A program made the position numbers and the translations under genes. Positions 44,622 to 54,035 of a stretch of 64,000 bases of DNA are shown piece by piece. Numbering within the stretch: position 1 is the first letter of the stretch; each line of letters begins with the position of its first letter. The notes under the pieces were generated by a model. That model was given only the letters and a program-made list of their open reading frames with translations, was not told where the DNA came from and did no database searches. This DNA comes from Lutibacter maritimus (GTDB taxonomy: Bacteria; Bacteroidota; Bacteroidia; Flavobacteriales; Flavobacteriaceae): the NCBI RefSeq assembly GCF_900116115.1, contig NZ_FOZP01000007.1, forward strand, positions 124,001-188,000, given 5' to 3'.

Positions 44622-45233
44622 TTAAAATGATTTATCAAAAGGGATTCTGTTTAAAATACTCCTTCCTAAGGTAATTTCATCGGCATATTGCAACTCGTCT
44701 CCAACAGCTATTCCTCTTGCAATAGTAGATGTTTTAATTTGTAGTTTTTCTAATTGTTTAAAAATATAAAAATTTGTAGTATCACCTTCAATTGTAGAAC
44801 TTAAGGCAAAAATTACTTCTTTTATTGTCCCTAATTTCACTTTTTCAATCAAACTTTCAATAGTTAAATTTTGCGGACCAACACCTTCTATTGGAGAAAT
44901 TTTTCCACCCAAAACGTGGTATAAACCTTTAAATTGCGATGTGTTTTCTATGGCCATTACATCTCGAACATCTTCAACTACACAAATAATTTCTTCATTT
45001 CTTGAAGGATTTGCACAAATATCACACACATCTACATCAGAAATATTATGGCATTTTTTACATAACTTAATGTTATCAACTAAATTACTTAATGAATTTG
45101 CTAAATTGTGTGTTTGAGATTTTGGTTGTTTAAGTAAATGTAATACCATTCGTAACGCTGTTCTTTTCCCAATACCTGGCAATTGAGCAACTTCATTTAC
45201 AGCGTTTTCTAAAAGTTTCGACGAAAAATTCAT
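44622..45233 (-). CDS. recR: Recombination mediator RecR
   Basis: 203 residues from the ATG at 45233 ([12 protein letters not shown]); an ATG 15 bp upstream was rejected because it overlaps the promoter. Helix-hairpin-helix [12 protein letters not shown], a four-cysteine zinc finger ([16 protein letters not shown]) and a Toprim domain ([14 protein letters not shown]) are present. With RecO it loads RecA at gaps. The -10 lies only 4 bp before the ATG, implying a leaderless mRNA. Confidence 0.95.
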   Translation of the reverse strand: MNFSSKLLENAVNEVAQLPGIGKRTALRMVLHLLKQPKSQTHNLANSLSNLVDNIKLCKKCHNISDVDVCDICANPSRNEEIICVVEDVRDVMAIENTSQFKGLYHVLGGKISPIEGVGPQNLTIESLIEKVKLGTIKEVIFALSSTIEGDTTNFYIFKQLEKLQIKTSTIARGIAVGDELQYADEITLGRSILNRIPFDKSF

Positions 45234-45237
45234 TTCG

Positions 45238-45245
45238 CAAATGTA
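45238..45245 (-). promoter_or_regulatory. recR: Promoter -10 of recR, 4 bp from the ATG
   Basis: The minus strand reads TACATTTG, an exact TAnnTTTG, with four bases before the ATG at 45233. Transcription should start at or within a base or two of the start codon. Confidence 0.6.
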
Positions 45246-45311
45246 CAATTAGCAATCGATATTCTCAATAATTTTAGTTTCTTTGTTATTCATAAAATTT
45301 AAATTTATTTA

Positions 45312-46781
45312 ATGCAACCAATATATTTACTTTCGCTAATTGCGGCTTATTTTTGTGTATTACTTTTTATTGCCTATTTCACAGGTAAAAATGATACAAA
45401 TGATACTTTTTTTAGCGCCAACAAAAAATCGCCTTGGTATATTGTAGCTTTTGGTATGATTGGCGCATCGCTATCTGGTGTAACTTTTATTTCTGTACCT
45501 GGTTGGGTACAAACTTCACAATTTAGTTATATGCAAGTTGTATTGGGTTATATGGTTGGTTATATAGTAATTGCATATATTTTAATTCCTATTTATTACA
45601 ATTTACAGGTAACTTCAATTTATGAATTTTTAAAACATCGTTTTGGACCAACATCACATAAAACCGGATTTGTTTTCTTCTTTATTTCTAGAGTTTTAGG
45701 TTCAGCTTTTCGGTTGTTTTTAGTTGCATCTGTAATGCAATATTTTATTTTTGACGCTTGGAATATACCGTTTGAAATAACCGTAATATTTTCAATTCTA
45801 CTCATTTGGATTTATACTTTTAAAGGCGGAATAAAAACCATTGTTTGGACAGATACTTTACAAACTGTGTTCTTGCTTTCTGCCGTTTTTGCAACTATTT
45901 ATATTATTTTAAATAGATTGAATTTAAATGTTACTGATATTTTTACTTCAACTGAATTTGACAAATACACTAAAATATTTTTTACTGATGATTTTAATGG
46001 AAAAAAACATCTTATAAAATCGTTTTTAGGTGGAATGTTTATTGCCATTGCAATGACAGGTTTAGACCAAGATATGATGCAAAAAAACCTGACGTGTAAA
46101 AACACCAAAGAAGCACAATGGAATGTACTTTCATTAGGTTTTGTGTTAATACTTGTAAATTTTGTTTTTCTAACATTAGGAGCGCTTTTATTTATTTATG
46201 CCGAAAAATTTGGCATACAAATACCAATTGTTGAAGGAAATATAAAAACAGATTTACTTTTTCCAGAAATTGCCTTAAAAGGAGATTTAAGTTTTTCAAT
46301 TGGTATAATTTTTATTTTGGGTTTAATAGCCGCAGCATATTCAAGTGCAGATAGTGCTTTAACAAGCTTAACAACATCTTACTGCATAGATTTTTTAGAT
46401 ATTAAAAAAAGAGAAGAATCTAAGCAAAAAGCCATAAGAAAAAGAACTCATATTGGCATTTCAGTATTATTAATCATTGTAATTATTATTTTTAAATATG
46501 TTTTAAAAGAAAATGTTATTAGTAGTTTATTGCAAGTTGCCTCTTATACTTACGGTCCGTTATTAGGTCTTTTTACCTTTGGAATATTTACAAAACTGAA
46601 TATTAAAGATAAATATGTTTGGATGGTTGCAATTATTTCAGTGGTTTTAAGCTACTTACTTGACGCCAATTCAATCAGATTATTAAACGGTTATCAATTT
46701 GGTTATGAACTTTTAATTATTAATGGATTGTTTACCTTTGTAGGGCTATTTTTAATTAAAGACAAAACAATCTCAAATTAA
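45312..46781 (+). CDS. Sodium:solute symporter (SSS family)
   Basis: 489 residues with about thirteen membrane segments. Family signatures include [19 protein letters not shown], the SSS signature near [13 protein letters not shown], and [20 protein letters not shown] with the sodium-site serines. It imports a solute with Na+; the substrate cannot be told. It is 8 bp before pdxH, though no functional link is evident. Confidence 0.92.
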   Translation: MQPIYLLSLIAAYFCVLLFIAYFTGKNDTNDTFFSANKKSPWYIVAFGMIGASLSGVTFISVPGWVQTSQFSYMQVVLGYMVGYIVIAYILIPIYYNLQVTSIYEFLKHRFGPTSHKTGFVFFFISRVLGSAFRLFLVASVMQYFIFDAWNIPFEITVIFSILLIWIYTFKGGIKTIVWTDTLQTVFLLSAVFATIYIILNRLNLNVTDIFTSTEFDKYTKIFFTDDFNGKKHLIKSFLGGMFIAIAMTGLDQDMMQKNLTCKNTKEAQWNVLSLGFVLILVNFVFLTLGALLFIYAEKFGIQIPIVEGNIKTDLLFPEIALKGDLSFSIGIIFILGLIAAAYSSADSALTSLTTSYCIDFLDIKKREESKQKAIRKRTHIGISVLLIIVIIIFKYVLKENVISSLLQVASYTYGPLLGLFTFGIFTKLNIKDKYVWMVAIISVVLSYLLDANSIRLLNGYQFGYELLIINGLFTFVGLFLIKDKTISN

Positions 46782-46789
46782 TTTTTTTA

Positions 46790-47437
46790 ATGGAAAAAGA
46801 TTTAAGTAACTATAGAAGAAATTATGTAAAAAAAGAACTTTCGTTAAAAGAAGTTTCTGAAAACCCAATGGAATTATTTCAAAAATGGTTTTTTGAAGTT
46901 GAAGAATTTGGTGGTGATGTAGAATCTAATGCAATGACAATTGCAACGATTGGTAAAGATGGTTTTCCAAAAAGTAGAGCTGTTTTATTAAAAAAATACA
47001 CGTGGGAAGGCTTTATATTTTATACAAATTACAATAGCGAAAAAGGAAAAGCTATTGAAGAAAATCCAAATGTTTGCCTTTCATTTTTATGGCATAATAT
47101 TGAACGTCAGGTAATTATTAAAGGTATTGCTGAAAAAATTTCTGAAAATTTATCAGATGGATATTTTGAATCTAGACCAGATGGAAGTAAATTAGGAGCT
47201 TGGGCATCTGACCAAAGCGAGGTTGTCCCATCAAGAAAATATTTAGATGACCGCTTAACTACTTTTGAAAAACAATTTGAAAACAAAGAAATTACGCGAC
47301 CTAAATATTGGGGCGGTTATATTGTGAAGCCAGTAAGTATTGAATTTTGGCAAGGAAGAGCAAACAGAATGCACGACAGAATTAGATATACCTTACAAGA
47401 AAATTTTGATTGGAAAATAGAACGTTTAGCACCATAA
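46790..47437 (+). CDS. pdxH: Pyridoxamine 5'-phosphate oxidase
   Basis: 215 residues. It shows RNYVKKELSLKEVSENPMELFQKW, the FMN-binding SRAVLLKKYTWEGFIFYTNYNSEKGK and the C-terminal EFWQGRANRMHDR. It oxidises pyridoxine or pyridoxamine phosphate to PLP, the cofactor of HemL and GcvP in this window. It is likely co-transcribed with the symporter. Confidence 0.96.
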   Translation: MEKDLSNYRRNYVKKELSLKEVSENPMELFQKWFFEVEEFGGDVESNAMTIATIGKDGFPKSRAVLLKKYTWEGFIFYTNYNSEKGKAIEENPNVCLSFLWHNIERQVIIKGIAEKISENLSDGYFESRPDGSKLGAWASDQSEVVPSRKYLDDRLTTFEKQFENKEITRPKYWGGYIVKPVSIEFWQGRANRMHDRIRYTLQENFDWKIERLAP

Positions 47438-47467
47438 TTTTTATATTTGAAAACTAACCAACACTAA

Positions 47468-47956
47468 ATGAAAACACTTTACATTGTTAGGCACGCAAAA
47501 TCTTCTTGGGAATACGAAGGCATAAAGGATATTGATAGACCTTTAAATAAAAGAGGAATTAATAATGCATATTTAATTTCTAGCGTATTAAATAAAAAAA
47601 TTGCTTGTCCAGATGTGTTCGTTTCAAGTTGCGCAAACAGAGCATTACATACAGCAATGATTTTTAGTTACACGTTTAACTATCCCCTAACAAACTTAAA
47701 AATAAGTAAATCTCTCTATAGTTTTAGCGATGGTTATTTAATTAAAACTGTGAAAGCTTTAGATGACGGATTTGATTCTGCTATTATTTTTAGTCACGAT
47801 CACGGAATAAGTGATTTTGTAAATAAGTTTGGAAGTGAAGAATTAGATCACGTACCAACTTGTGGCGTTGTAGGTATAAAATTTAACACAAACCATTGGA
47901 AAAACATTAAAGACGGAAATACTTTTATAACAGAATTCCCTAAACACTATAAATAA
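47468..47956 (+). CDS. SixA-type histidine phosphatase
   Basis: 162 residues, small histidine-phosphatase fold. The catalytic RHAKSSW lies at the N-terminus, with SSCANRALHTA and the second histidine in FSHDHGISDF. SixA proteins dephosphorylate phosphohistidine. In this phylum it usually neighbours polyphosphate genes, and here it lies 19 bp before an exopolyphosphatase-like gene. The target is unknown. Confidence 0.88.
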   Translation: MKTLYIVRHAKSSWEYEGIKDIDRPLNKRGINNAYLISSVLNKKIACPDVFVSSCANRALHTAMIFSYTFNYPLTNLKISKSLYSFSDGYLIKTVKALDDGFDSAIIFSHDHGISDFVNKFGSEELDHVPTCGVVGIKFNTNHWKNIKDGNTFITEFPKHYK

Positions 47957-47975
47957 AATTAAGCCTCAATAACGG

Positions 47976-48869
47976 ATGAAAATAGAAAAACTCGCTGCTA
48001 TAGATATCGGTTCCAACGCAATTAGATTATTAGTTGCAAACGTAATAACCGAAAGAGATGGAAAAGAACCAAGTTTTACAAAATCAGCATTAGTTAGGGT
48101 TCCAATTCGTTTAGGAGCTGACACATTTAATTCTAAAAACATTTCAGAGGAAAGTAAAAATAGAATGATAAAAGCTATGGAAGCTTTTAAATTGTTAATG
48201 GAAGTTCACGGCGTTCAAAAATATAAAGCATGTGCTACTTCAGCAATGCGTGAAGCTAAAAACGGAAAAGCAGTAACTGAAGAAATTTTTGAAAAAACAA
48301 ATGTTAAAATAGATGTAATTGATGGAAAAAAAGAAGCCGCAATTATTTTTTCAACCGATTTATCTACTATTATTAGAAATGACAAATCTTACATTTATGT
48401 TGATGTTGGTGGTGGTAGCACAGAAATAACTATTTTTTCAAATGGAAAAATTGTTAACTCAAAATCATTTAAAATTGGAACTGTTCGATTATTAAATAAA
48501 AAGAATTCTTTTAAAGATGTTTGGGAAAATATTGAAATTTGGTTAAAAGGAAACACACAATTTCTTAAAAAACCAACTTTAATTGGTTCTGGTGGAAATA
48601 TTAATAAAATATTTAAACTTTCTGGAAAAATGATGGGCGAACCACTTTCATTAATATACATGAAAGCGCAATACAACTTTTTAAAATCTATGACTTATGA
48701 TGATAGAATTTCAGAATTAGGTTTAAACCCAGATAGAGCCGATGTAATAATTCCTGCAACAAAAATTTATTTATCTGCAATGAAATGGAGCGGAGCCAAA
48801 AAAATATACGTTCCTAAAATTGGACTAGCTGACGGAATTGTAAAAAGTATGTATTACGGAAAAATTTAA
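47976..48869 (+). CDS. Ppx/GppA family phosphatase
   Basis: 297 residues covering the two ASKHA-fold lobes: AAIDIGSNAIRLLVA, ACATSAMREAKNG, YVDVGGGSTEI and GSGGNINKIFKL. The C-terminal HD-like region of long Ppx proteins is missing, so this is the short form. It hydrolyses polyphosphate or pppGpp. No polyphosphate kinase gene is adjacent. Confidence 0.92.
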   Translation: MKIEKLAAIDIGSNAIRLLVANVITERDGKEPSFTKSALVRVPIRLGADTFNSKNISEESKNRMIKAMEAFKLLMEVHGVQKYKACATSAMREAKNGKAVTEEIFEKTNVKIDVIDGKKEAAIIFSTDLSTIIRNDKSYIYVDVGGGSTEITIFSNGKIVNSKSFKIGTVRLLNKKNSFKDVWENIEIWLKGNTQFLKKPTLIGSGGNINKIFKLSGKMMGEPLSLIYMKAQYNFLKSMTYDDRISELGLNPDRADVIIPATKIYLSAMKWSGAKKIYVPKIGLADGIVKSMYYGKI

Positions 48870-48891
48870 GATTGTTGCAACAAAAAATCTA

Positions 48892-49374
48892 CTACTTAGT
48901 AGATTCTTTGTTGTTTTTATTTAAAGCTGACTCAATAAACATATAATGATATTTGGTATCTCTAGCTGAACTATATCCCTTAATATTATCAATAGATTTT
49001 CCTTTGCTATTTATAATATAAATTGTTGGGTACAAATTAACCCCAAACATGACTTTAAGTTCTAAATTATCCCTTTTTTGATTTTCAGTAACTAAACTTT
49101 TATTCCTCGGAAAATCAGCTTTATAAAGTACAAAATCAGTTTGTGCAATTTCTTTAAATTTATCTGAATTAAAAAAATCAGTAGTTAAATTTTTGCAATA
49201 TTTACACCAATCTGAACCCGTAAACAAAATTAACATTGGTTTATTTTCTTTAAGAGCAATTGATTTAGCGTCACTAAAACTTTCAATCCAATTTAATTTA
49301 GAAACTGTTTTATTTTGTGAAACGCCAACAAAACAAATAGAAACTGCAATAATAAACAAGAACTTATTCATCAC
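48892..49374 (-). CDS. Exported thioredoxin-like protein
   Basis: 160 residues with a signal peptide (about 1-19) and a thioredoxin fold whose active site is GSDWCKYCKNL. NLYPTIYIINSKGK holds the cis-proline. It probably acts as a periplasmic disulfide reductase; c-type cytochromes in this window would need reduced CxxCH cysteines, but that link is only inference. It converges on the ppx gene and lies upstream of no partner. Confidence 0.87.
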   Translation of the reverse strand: MMNKFLFIIAVSICFVGVSQNKTVSKLNWIESFSDAKSIALKENKPMLILFTGSDWCKYCKNLTTDFFNSDKFKEIAQTDFVLYKADFPRNKSLVTENQKRDNLELKVMFGVNLYPTIYIINSKGKSIDNIKGYSSARDTKYHYMFIESALNKNNKESTK

Positions 49375-49388
49375 TATATAAATAATAT

Positions 49389-50201
49389 TTAAGTTAATTT
49401 AATAAATGCTTCTACTAGTTTCCCTAAATTCTTTTCCGAACCTTTAGCAGCTTTTTGAACTTCTTCATGCGACACTGCTTCAACAATTCCTTCAACACCT
49501 AAATCTGTAATAACAGAAACACCAAAACAAGTCATTCCCATATGTTTAGCAACAATAACTTCAGGTACAGTTGACATTCCAACCGCATCTGCTCCTAAAA
49601 TTTTTACCATTTTATACTCTGCAGGCGTTTCAAAAGTTGGACCTTGAAGCGCTAAATAAATTCCTTTTTGAACTGGAATATTCAATTTTTCAGCGACACT
49701 TTCCATTTTAGCAATCATTTTTTTACTATAAGCTTCGTGCATATCAACAAAACGCGGACCAAAACGCTCATCATTTTTACCGTGTAATGGATGCTGTGGC
49801 ATTAAGTTAATATGATCTGTAATAATCATTATGTCACCCACTTTAAATGCAGGATTTACACCTCCTGAAGCGTTAGATACTATTAAGTTTTCAACACCTA
49901 AATATTTCATAACTCTCACAGGAAAAATTGTTTGCTCCATTGTCCATCCTTCGTAAAAATGAAAACGACCTCTCATTGCTAATATTTTTTTAGTTCCAAT
50001 GGTTCCAAAAATTAATTCACCTGAATGTCCTGCGACTGTTGAAACTGGAAAGTTTGGTATATCTTGATAAGGAATGGTTATTTCAACTGCTATTTTTTCA
50101 ACTAAATTTCCTAAACCGGTTCCTAAAATAATTCCGTAATCTGGCTTTGTAATTCCTTTATTTTGAAGGAATTTAACTGTCTCTTGAACTTTGTTCCACA
50201 T
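49389..50201 (-). CDS. punA: Purine-nucleoside phosphorylase
   Basis: 270 residues. YGIILGTGLGNLVE, the phosphate-binding VAGHSGELIFG and RGRFHFYEGW, NASGGVNPAF and the base-binding ALQGPTFETPAEY define the trimeric type. It splits inosine and guanosine into base and ribose-1-phosphate for salvage. The first 29 bp overlap the end of lpxK, so the two are coupled. Confidence 0.95.
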   Translation of the reverse strand: MWNKVQETVKFLQNKGITKPDYGIILGTGLGNLVEKIAVEITIPYQDIPNFPVSTVAGHSGELIFGTIGTKKILAMRGRFHFYEGWTMEQTIFPVRVMKYLGVENLIVSNASGGVNPAFKVGDIMIITDHINLMPQHPLHGKNDERFGPRFVDMHEAYSKKMIAKMESVAEKLNIPVQKGIYLALQGPTFETPAEYKMVKILGADAVGMSTVPEVIVAKHMGMTCFGVSVITDLGVEGIVEAVSHEEVQKAAKGSEKNLGKLVEAFIKLT

Positions 50202-51198
50202 ATTTTTTTATAATATTATCAAAATCGTTTTTACGATTTATAAATTTGGTTTCTATTGGTAAATAATACAAATTCTCCAATTTGTCAAAGATACGAACAT
50301 AATCTTTCTCTGTAGTCAACAGAATTGTATTATTTGATTGTAATTTCTTAATTTCTGCTATTTCTTTATTACTTAATTGATGATGATCTTTAAATTTTAA
50401 ATGCTTAAATTTTATACTATTATCCATTAAATAAGCAGTTAAAGGTTTTGGATTTGCAATACCCGTTATTAGTATAATTTCTTTGTTTTTAATTTGATTA
50501 AATTCAATAGAATTTACTCCTTTTAACACATTTGCATAGTCAATTGTTGTAAAAAATACATTTTGGTAAATTGATGGGCGTAACTTTCTGGTTATTTTAA
50601 CTTGTTCTTTTTCCGATAAATTTGCTGGGCATTTTGTTACCACAATAATATTAGCTCTTTTGGCGCCACTTTTGCTTTCACGTAAATTTCCTGTTGGCAA
50701 CAAAAAATCGTTAGTATAAAGGTTAGAATATGACGTTAATAAAATATTAAAACCAGCTTTTACTTTTCTATGTTGATAAGCATCATCTAATAAAATAATT
50801 TCTGGTGGATGCTTTAAATGTTCTAATTGCTCTATAGCATTGCTTCTATCGGCATCTACACTAACTATTATATTTTCAAATTTTTTATAATATTGAAAAG
50901 GTTCATCTCCAATAATTTCAGCAGTAACAGTTTTATCTGCTATTATAAAACCTTCACTTTTTCTTTTATAACCTCTGCTTAAAACAGCTACTTTATAATA
51001 ATCTTTTAATATACGAATTAAATATTCTATCTGTGGTGTTTTACCCGTGCCTCCAACGCTTAAATTACCAACAACAATAGTTGGTGTATCAAATTGGTTA
51101 GATTCAAAAATACCGTTTTCGTACAAATAATTACGTACACTAGTAATTAATCTGTACAATAAAGAGAATGGATATAATAAATTTCTTAAAAGTTTCAT
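50173..51198 (-). CDS. lpxK: Tetraacyldisaccharide 4'-kinase
   Basis: 341 residues from the ATG at 51198 (MKLLRNLLYPFSLLY). An upstream in-frame ATG at 51249 would add a non-family extension. The Walker-like VVGNLSVGGTGKTPQIEYL, SRGYKRKSEGF and ILLDDAYQHRKV are present. It phosphorylates the lipid A precursor at the inner membrane. The last 29 bp overlap punA. A weak -10 (TAATTTCG) ends 6 bp before the ATG. Confidence 0.95.
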   Translation of the reverse strand: MKLLRNLLYPFSLLYRLITSVRNYLYENGIFESNQFDTPTIVVGNLSVGGTGKTPQIEYLIRILKDYYKVAVLSRGYKRKSEGFIIADKTVTAEIIGDEPFQYYKKFENIIVSVDADRSNAIEQLEHLKHPPEIILLDDAYQHRKVKAGFNILLTSYSNLYTNDFLLPTGNLRESKSGAKRANIIVVTKCPANLSEKEQVKITRKLRPSIYQNVFFTTIDYANVLKGVNSIEFNQIKNKEIILITGIANPKPLTAYLMDNSIKFKHLKFKDHHQLSNKEIAEIKKLQSNNTILLTTEKDYVRIFDKLENLYYLPIETKFINRKNDFDNIIKKYVEQSSRDS

Positions 51199-51266
51199 CG
51201 TGGGCGAAATTACAAAACAAATCATAATTTTTACAGAATAATACTTCAACTTTATATACTATAATT

Positions 51267-51274
51267 TATATTTG
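51267..51274 (+). promoter_or_regulatory. Promoter -10 of the Nif3 gene
   Basis: TATATTTG, an exact TAnnTTTG, 22 bp before the ATG at 51297. Confidence 0.55.
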
Positions 51275-51296
51275 TAAATATCAACCGTTTTTAACA

Positions 51297-52391
51297 ATGA
51301 AAATTAAAGATATTACAAATTGCATTGAAGAAATTGCTCCTTTAAATTATGCTGAAGATTTTGATAATGTTGGGTTATTAATTGGTGATTACAACACAAC
51401 TATTACAGGCGTTTTAGTTACTTTAGATACACTAGAAAATGTTGTAGATGAAGCTATTGAGAAAAAATGTAATTTAATTGTTAGCTTTCACCCTATAATT
51501 TTTAGTGGCTTAAAAAAGTTAAATGGTAAAAATTATGTTGAAAAAGTAGTGTTAAAAGCTATAAAAAATGACATTGCCATTTATGCAATGCATACCGCCT
51601 TAGATAATTCAATTATTGGTGTGAATGCTAAAATATGTGAGGTTTTAGGTATTAAAAATCCAACAATTCTAATTCCTCAAAAAAATACCATTAAAAAATT
51701 GACTACCTACGCTCCTACTGAAAATGCTGAAAAAGTTAAACAAGCTTTATTTAATGCAGGCGCTGGAACTATTGGTAATTACACAAATTGCAGTTTTAAC
51801 ATCAACGGAATTGGTACTTATAATGGTAACGAAAATTCAAATCCTACAATTGGAGAAAAAGGAATACTTCATGCTGAAAATGAAACGTGTATAAGTGTAA
51901 TTTTTGAAAAACATAAAGAAAAAAGCATTTTAAAGGCATTATTTGAAGCTCATATTTATGAAGAAGTAGCATATGAAATAGTTGCTATTGAAAATTTAAA
52001 CCAAGAAATTGGTATTGGAATGGTAGGAGAACTTGACGAAGAAATAAACGAAATTGATTTTTTAAAGTTTGTTCAAAAAACAATGAGTTCAAAAGGAATT
52101 CGACATTCTAAATTAATAGGTAAACCTATAAAAAAAGTAGCAGTATTAGGAGGTTCAGGAAGTTTTGCAATTGAAAATGCTATCAATGCTGGTGCGGATA
52201 TTTATATAACTTCTGACATAAAATACCATGAATTTTACAAAGCTGAAAACAAACTTATAATTGCAGATATTGGACATTATGAAAGTGAACAATTCACAAA
52301 AAATCTTTTAGTTGATATACTTACAAAAAAATTTCCTAATTTTGCAATCATTTTATCAGAAAAAAACACAAATCCAATTTATTACTTATAA
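51297..52391 (+). CDS. Nif3-like dinuclear metal-centre protein
   Basis: 364 residues, the long form with a central insertion (about 125-235) that folds like PII/CutA. Metal ligands are in SFHPIIFSGLKKL, AMHTALDN and the C-terminal ADIGHYESEQF. Proteins of this family form hexameric rings; some act as GTP cyclohydrolase-like hydrolases, but the usual substrate is not established. The next gene starts 2 bp after its stop, a pairing seen across Bacteroidota. Confidence 0.92.
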   Translation: MKIKDITNCIEEIAPLNYAEDFDNVGLLIGDYNTTITGVLVTLDTLENVVDEAIEKKCNLIVSFHPIIFSGLKKLNGKNYVEKVVLKAIKNDIAIYAMHTALDNSIIGVNAKICEVLGIKNPTILIPQKNTIKKLTTYAPTENAEKVKQALFNAGAGTIGNYTNCSFNINGIGTYNGNENSNPTIGEKGILHAENETCISVIFEKHKEKSILKALFEAHIYEEVAYEIVAIENLNQEIGIGMVGELDEEINEIDFLKFVQKTMSSKGIRHSKLIGKPIKKVAVLGGSGSFAIENAINAGADIYITSDIKYHEFYKAENKLIIADIGHYESEQFTKNLLVDILTKKFPNFAIILSEKNTNPIYYL

Positions 52392-52393
52392 AC

Positions 52394-53164
52394 ATGTCTA
52401 AAAAAGAAGTTACAGTTGAAGAAAAATTAAGAGCACTTTACGATTTACAATTAATTGATTCAAGAATTGATGAAATTAAAAGTGTGCGAGGGGAACTACC
52501 TTTAGAAATTGAAGATTTAGAAGATGAAATTGTTGGTTTAAATAAAAGACTCGCTAATTTAGATGAAAGCGTGGTGAATATAAAAAATGACATTGCAGCA
52601 AAAAAAGTTGTAATTGAAGATGCTAAAACTTTAGTAAAAAAATATTCAGAGCAACAAAAAAACGTTAGAAATAATAGAGAATTTAATTCTTTAAGTAAAG
52701 AAACTGAATACCAAGAGCTTGAAATTGAATTAGCCGAAAAAAGAATTAAAGAATTTAAAGCAAAAATTGAGCAAAAAAATGAATTAATTGCAGCTACAAA
52801 AGAAAATATTGCAAAACAAGAAGAATTGTTAAAGCATAAATCTGCTGAATTAAACGATATTATGGGTGATACTGCTAAAGAGGAAACTTTATTAATTGAA
52901 AAATCTAAAGAGTATAGTGAAATGATTGATGAGCATTTATTAAATGCTTACAAAAGAATTAGATCTACAGTAAAAAATGGTTTAGCAGTTGTTTCAATTG
53001 AAAGAGGTGCTTCTGGAGGTTCGTTTTTTACAATTCCACCACAAAGACAAGTTGAAATTGCTGGTCGTAAAAAAATTATTACTGATGAACATAGTGGAAG
53101 AATTTTAGTTGATGGTGCATTAGCTGAAGAAGAAAGAGAAAAAATTGAAAGATTATTAAGCTAA
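52394..53164 (+). CDS. Coiled-coil protein with a zinc-ribbon fold that has lost its cysteines
   Basis: 256 residues. Residues ~10-185 are a heptad-rich antiparallel coiled coil. The C-terminal part (about 200-256, SGGSFFTIPPQRQVEI...DEHSGRILVD) aligns with the C4 zinc ribbon of the CT398/Zn-ribbon_9 family, where CxxC pairs flank the same segments. Here the whole protein has no cysteine, so zinc binding is lost. It is coupled to the Nif3 gene (2 bp). The function is not known; related proteins have been linked to secretion and flagella in other phyla. Confidence 0.85.
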   Translation: MSKKEVTVEEKLRALYDLQLIDSRIDEIKSVRGELPLEIEDLEDEIVGLNKRLANLDESVVNIKNDIAAKKVVIEDAKTLVKKYSEQQKNVRNNREFNSLSKETEYQELEIELAEKRIKEFKAKIEQKNELIAATKENIAKQEELLKHKSAELNDIMGDTAKEETLLIEKSKEYSEMIDEHLLNAYKRIRSTVKNGLAVVSIERGASGGSFFTIPPQRQVEIAGRKKIITDEHSGRILVDGALAEEEREKIERLLS

Positions 53165-53180
53165 TCTTTCTAAATATATA

Positions 53181-53213
53181 AAAAAAAGCTTTCAAAATTT
53201 GAAAGCTTTTTTT
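53181..53213. terminator. Bidirectional terminator
   Basis: A 33-bp palindrome with GCTTTCAAA and TTTGAAAGC arms flanked by A7 and T7 tracts, between the convergent coiled-coil and methyltransferase genes. Confidence 0.85.
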
Positions 53214-53214
53214 A

Positions 53215-54024
53215 TTACTTTTTAGTTGCTTTAATAGAAAATAACAAAGGAAATAAGCGCTGATTTCCTTGTAAAACATACATGTTATCTGCCGTTTTAT
53301 CCATTTCTGGAAAACTATTATACGGTGATTTTTCAAATTCATGCAAAAACTCAATATGCAAACCTGCATTAGAAAGTGCAGATACAACTTCACCTAAACC
53401 GTGATTCCAGCCATATTCTTTACTAATAATATCTGCATCTTTATTTGTATAAGTTCCAGCATATTCTTCATAAATAACTTCACTTGTTTTATAAGGATAT
53501 ATTAATTTTGGAGGCGATTCCAAATAAGTAAACATCCACGCAATTGGATGAAACTCTATTAAATAAAAAAATCCACCTTTTTTAAGTTTGCTGGCAATTA
53601 TTTCACCCCAAGTTTTTAAATCTGGCAACCAACCAATAACGCCATAAGATGCAAAAACAATATCAAATTCACCTTCAACATTTTTAGGAACATCATATAA
53701 ATTACTTTCTATAAAAGTAACATCTAATCCTAATTTATTATTTAGAAATTTTGCTTTTTCAATCCCTTCATTTGATAAATCAATCCCAGTACATTTGGCT
53801 CCTAACCTAGCAAAACTTAACGTATCTTGACCAAAATGACATTGCAAATGAAGCAGCGACTTTTCTTTAACATTACCAACTTCATTTAATTCATAAGAAT
53901 TTAATGAAGTTTTTCCATTCAAAAAGCCTTCAACATCATAAAATTCTGAAGCCGCATGAATACCAACTTTTTTATTCCAGGTATCTTTATTTACTTCAAA
54001 ATATTTCTTAAAATCGTCGTTCAT
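53215..54024 (-). CDS. Class I SAM-dependent methyltransferase
   Basis: 269 residues, Methyltransf_11/25-type Rossmann core. LLHLQCHFGQDTLSFARLGAKCTGIDLSNEGIEKA is the SAM-binding region, with the acidic residue after strand 2 in IDLS and FDIVFASYGVIGWL as motif II. A ~100-residue C-terminal extension probably binds the substrate. Neither substrate nor pathway can be told. It lies 11 bp after the UbiA-like gene on the same strand. Confidence 0.88.
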   Translation of the reverse strand: MNDDFKKYFEVNKDTWNKKVGIHAASEFYDVEGFLNGKTSLNSYELNEVGNVKEKSLLHLQCHFGQDTLSFARLGAKCTGIDLSNEGIEKAKFLNNKLGLDVTFIESNLYDVPKNVEGEFDIVFASYGVIGWLPDLKTWGEIIASKLKKGGFFYLIEFHPIAWMFTYLESPPKLIYPYKTSEVIYEEYAGTYTNKDADIISKEYGWNHGLGEVVSALSNAGLHIEFLHEFEKSPYNSFPEMDKTADNMYVLQGNQRLFPLLFSIKATKK

Positions 54025-54035
54025 AAATAAATTTT

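Noticed and set aside
45234..45248. RecR start five codons upstream (45248).
   Set aside because: It would translate through the perfect -10; RecR proteins begin at [13 protein letters not shown] sequence.
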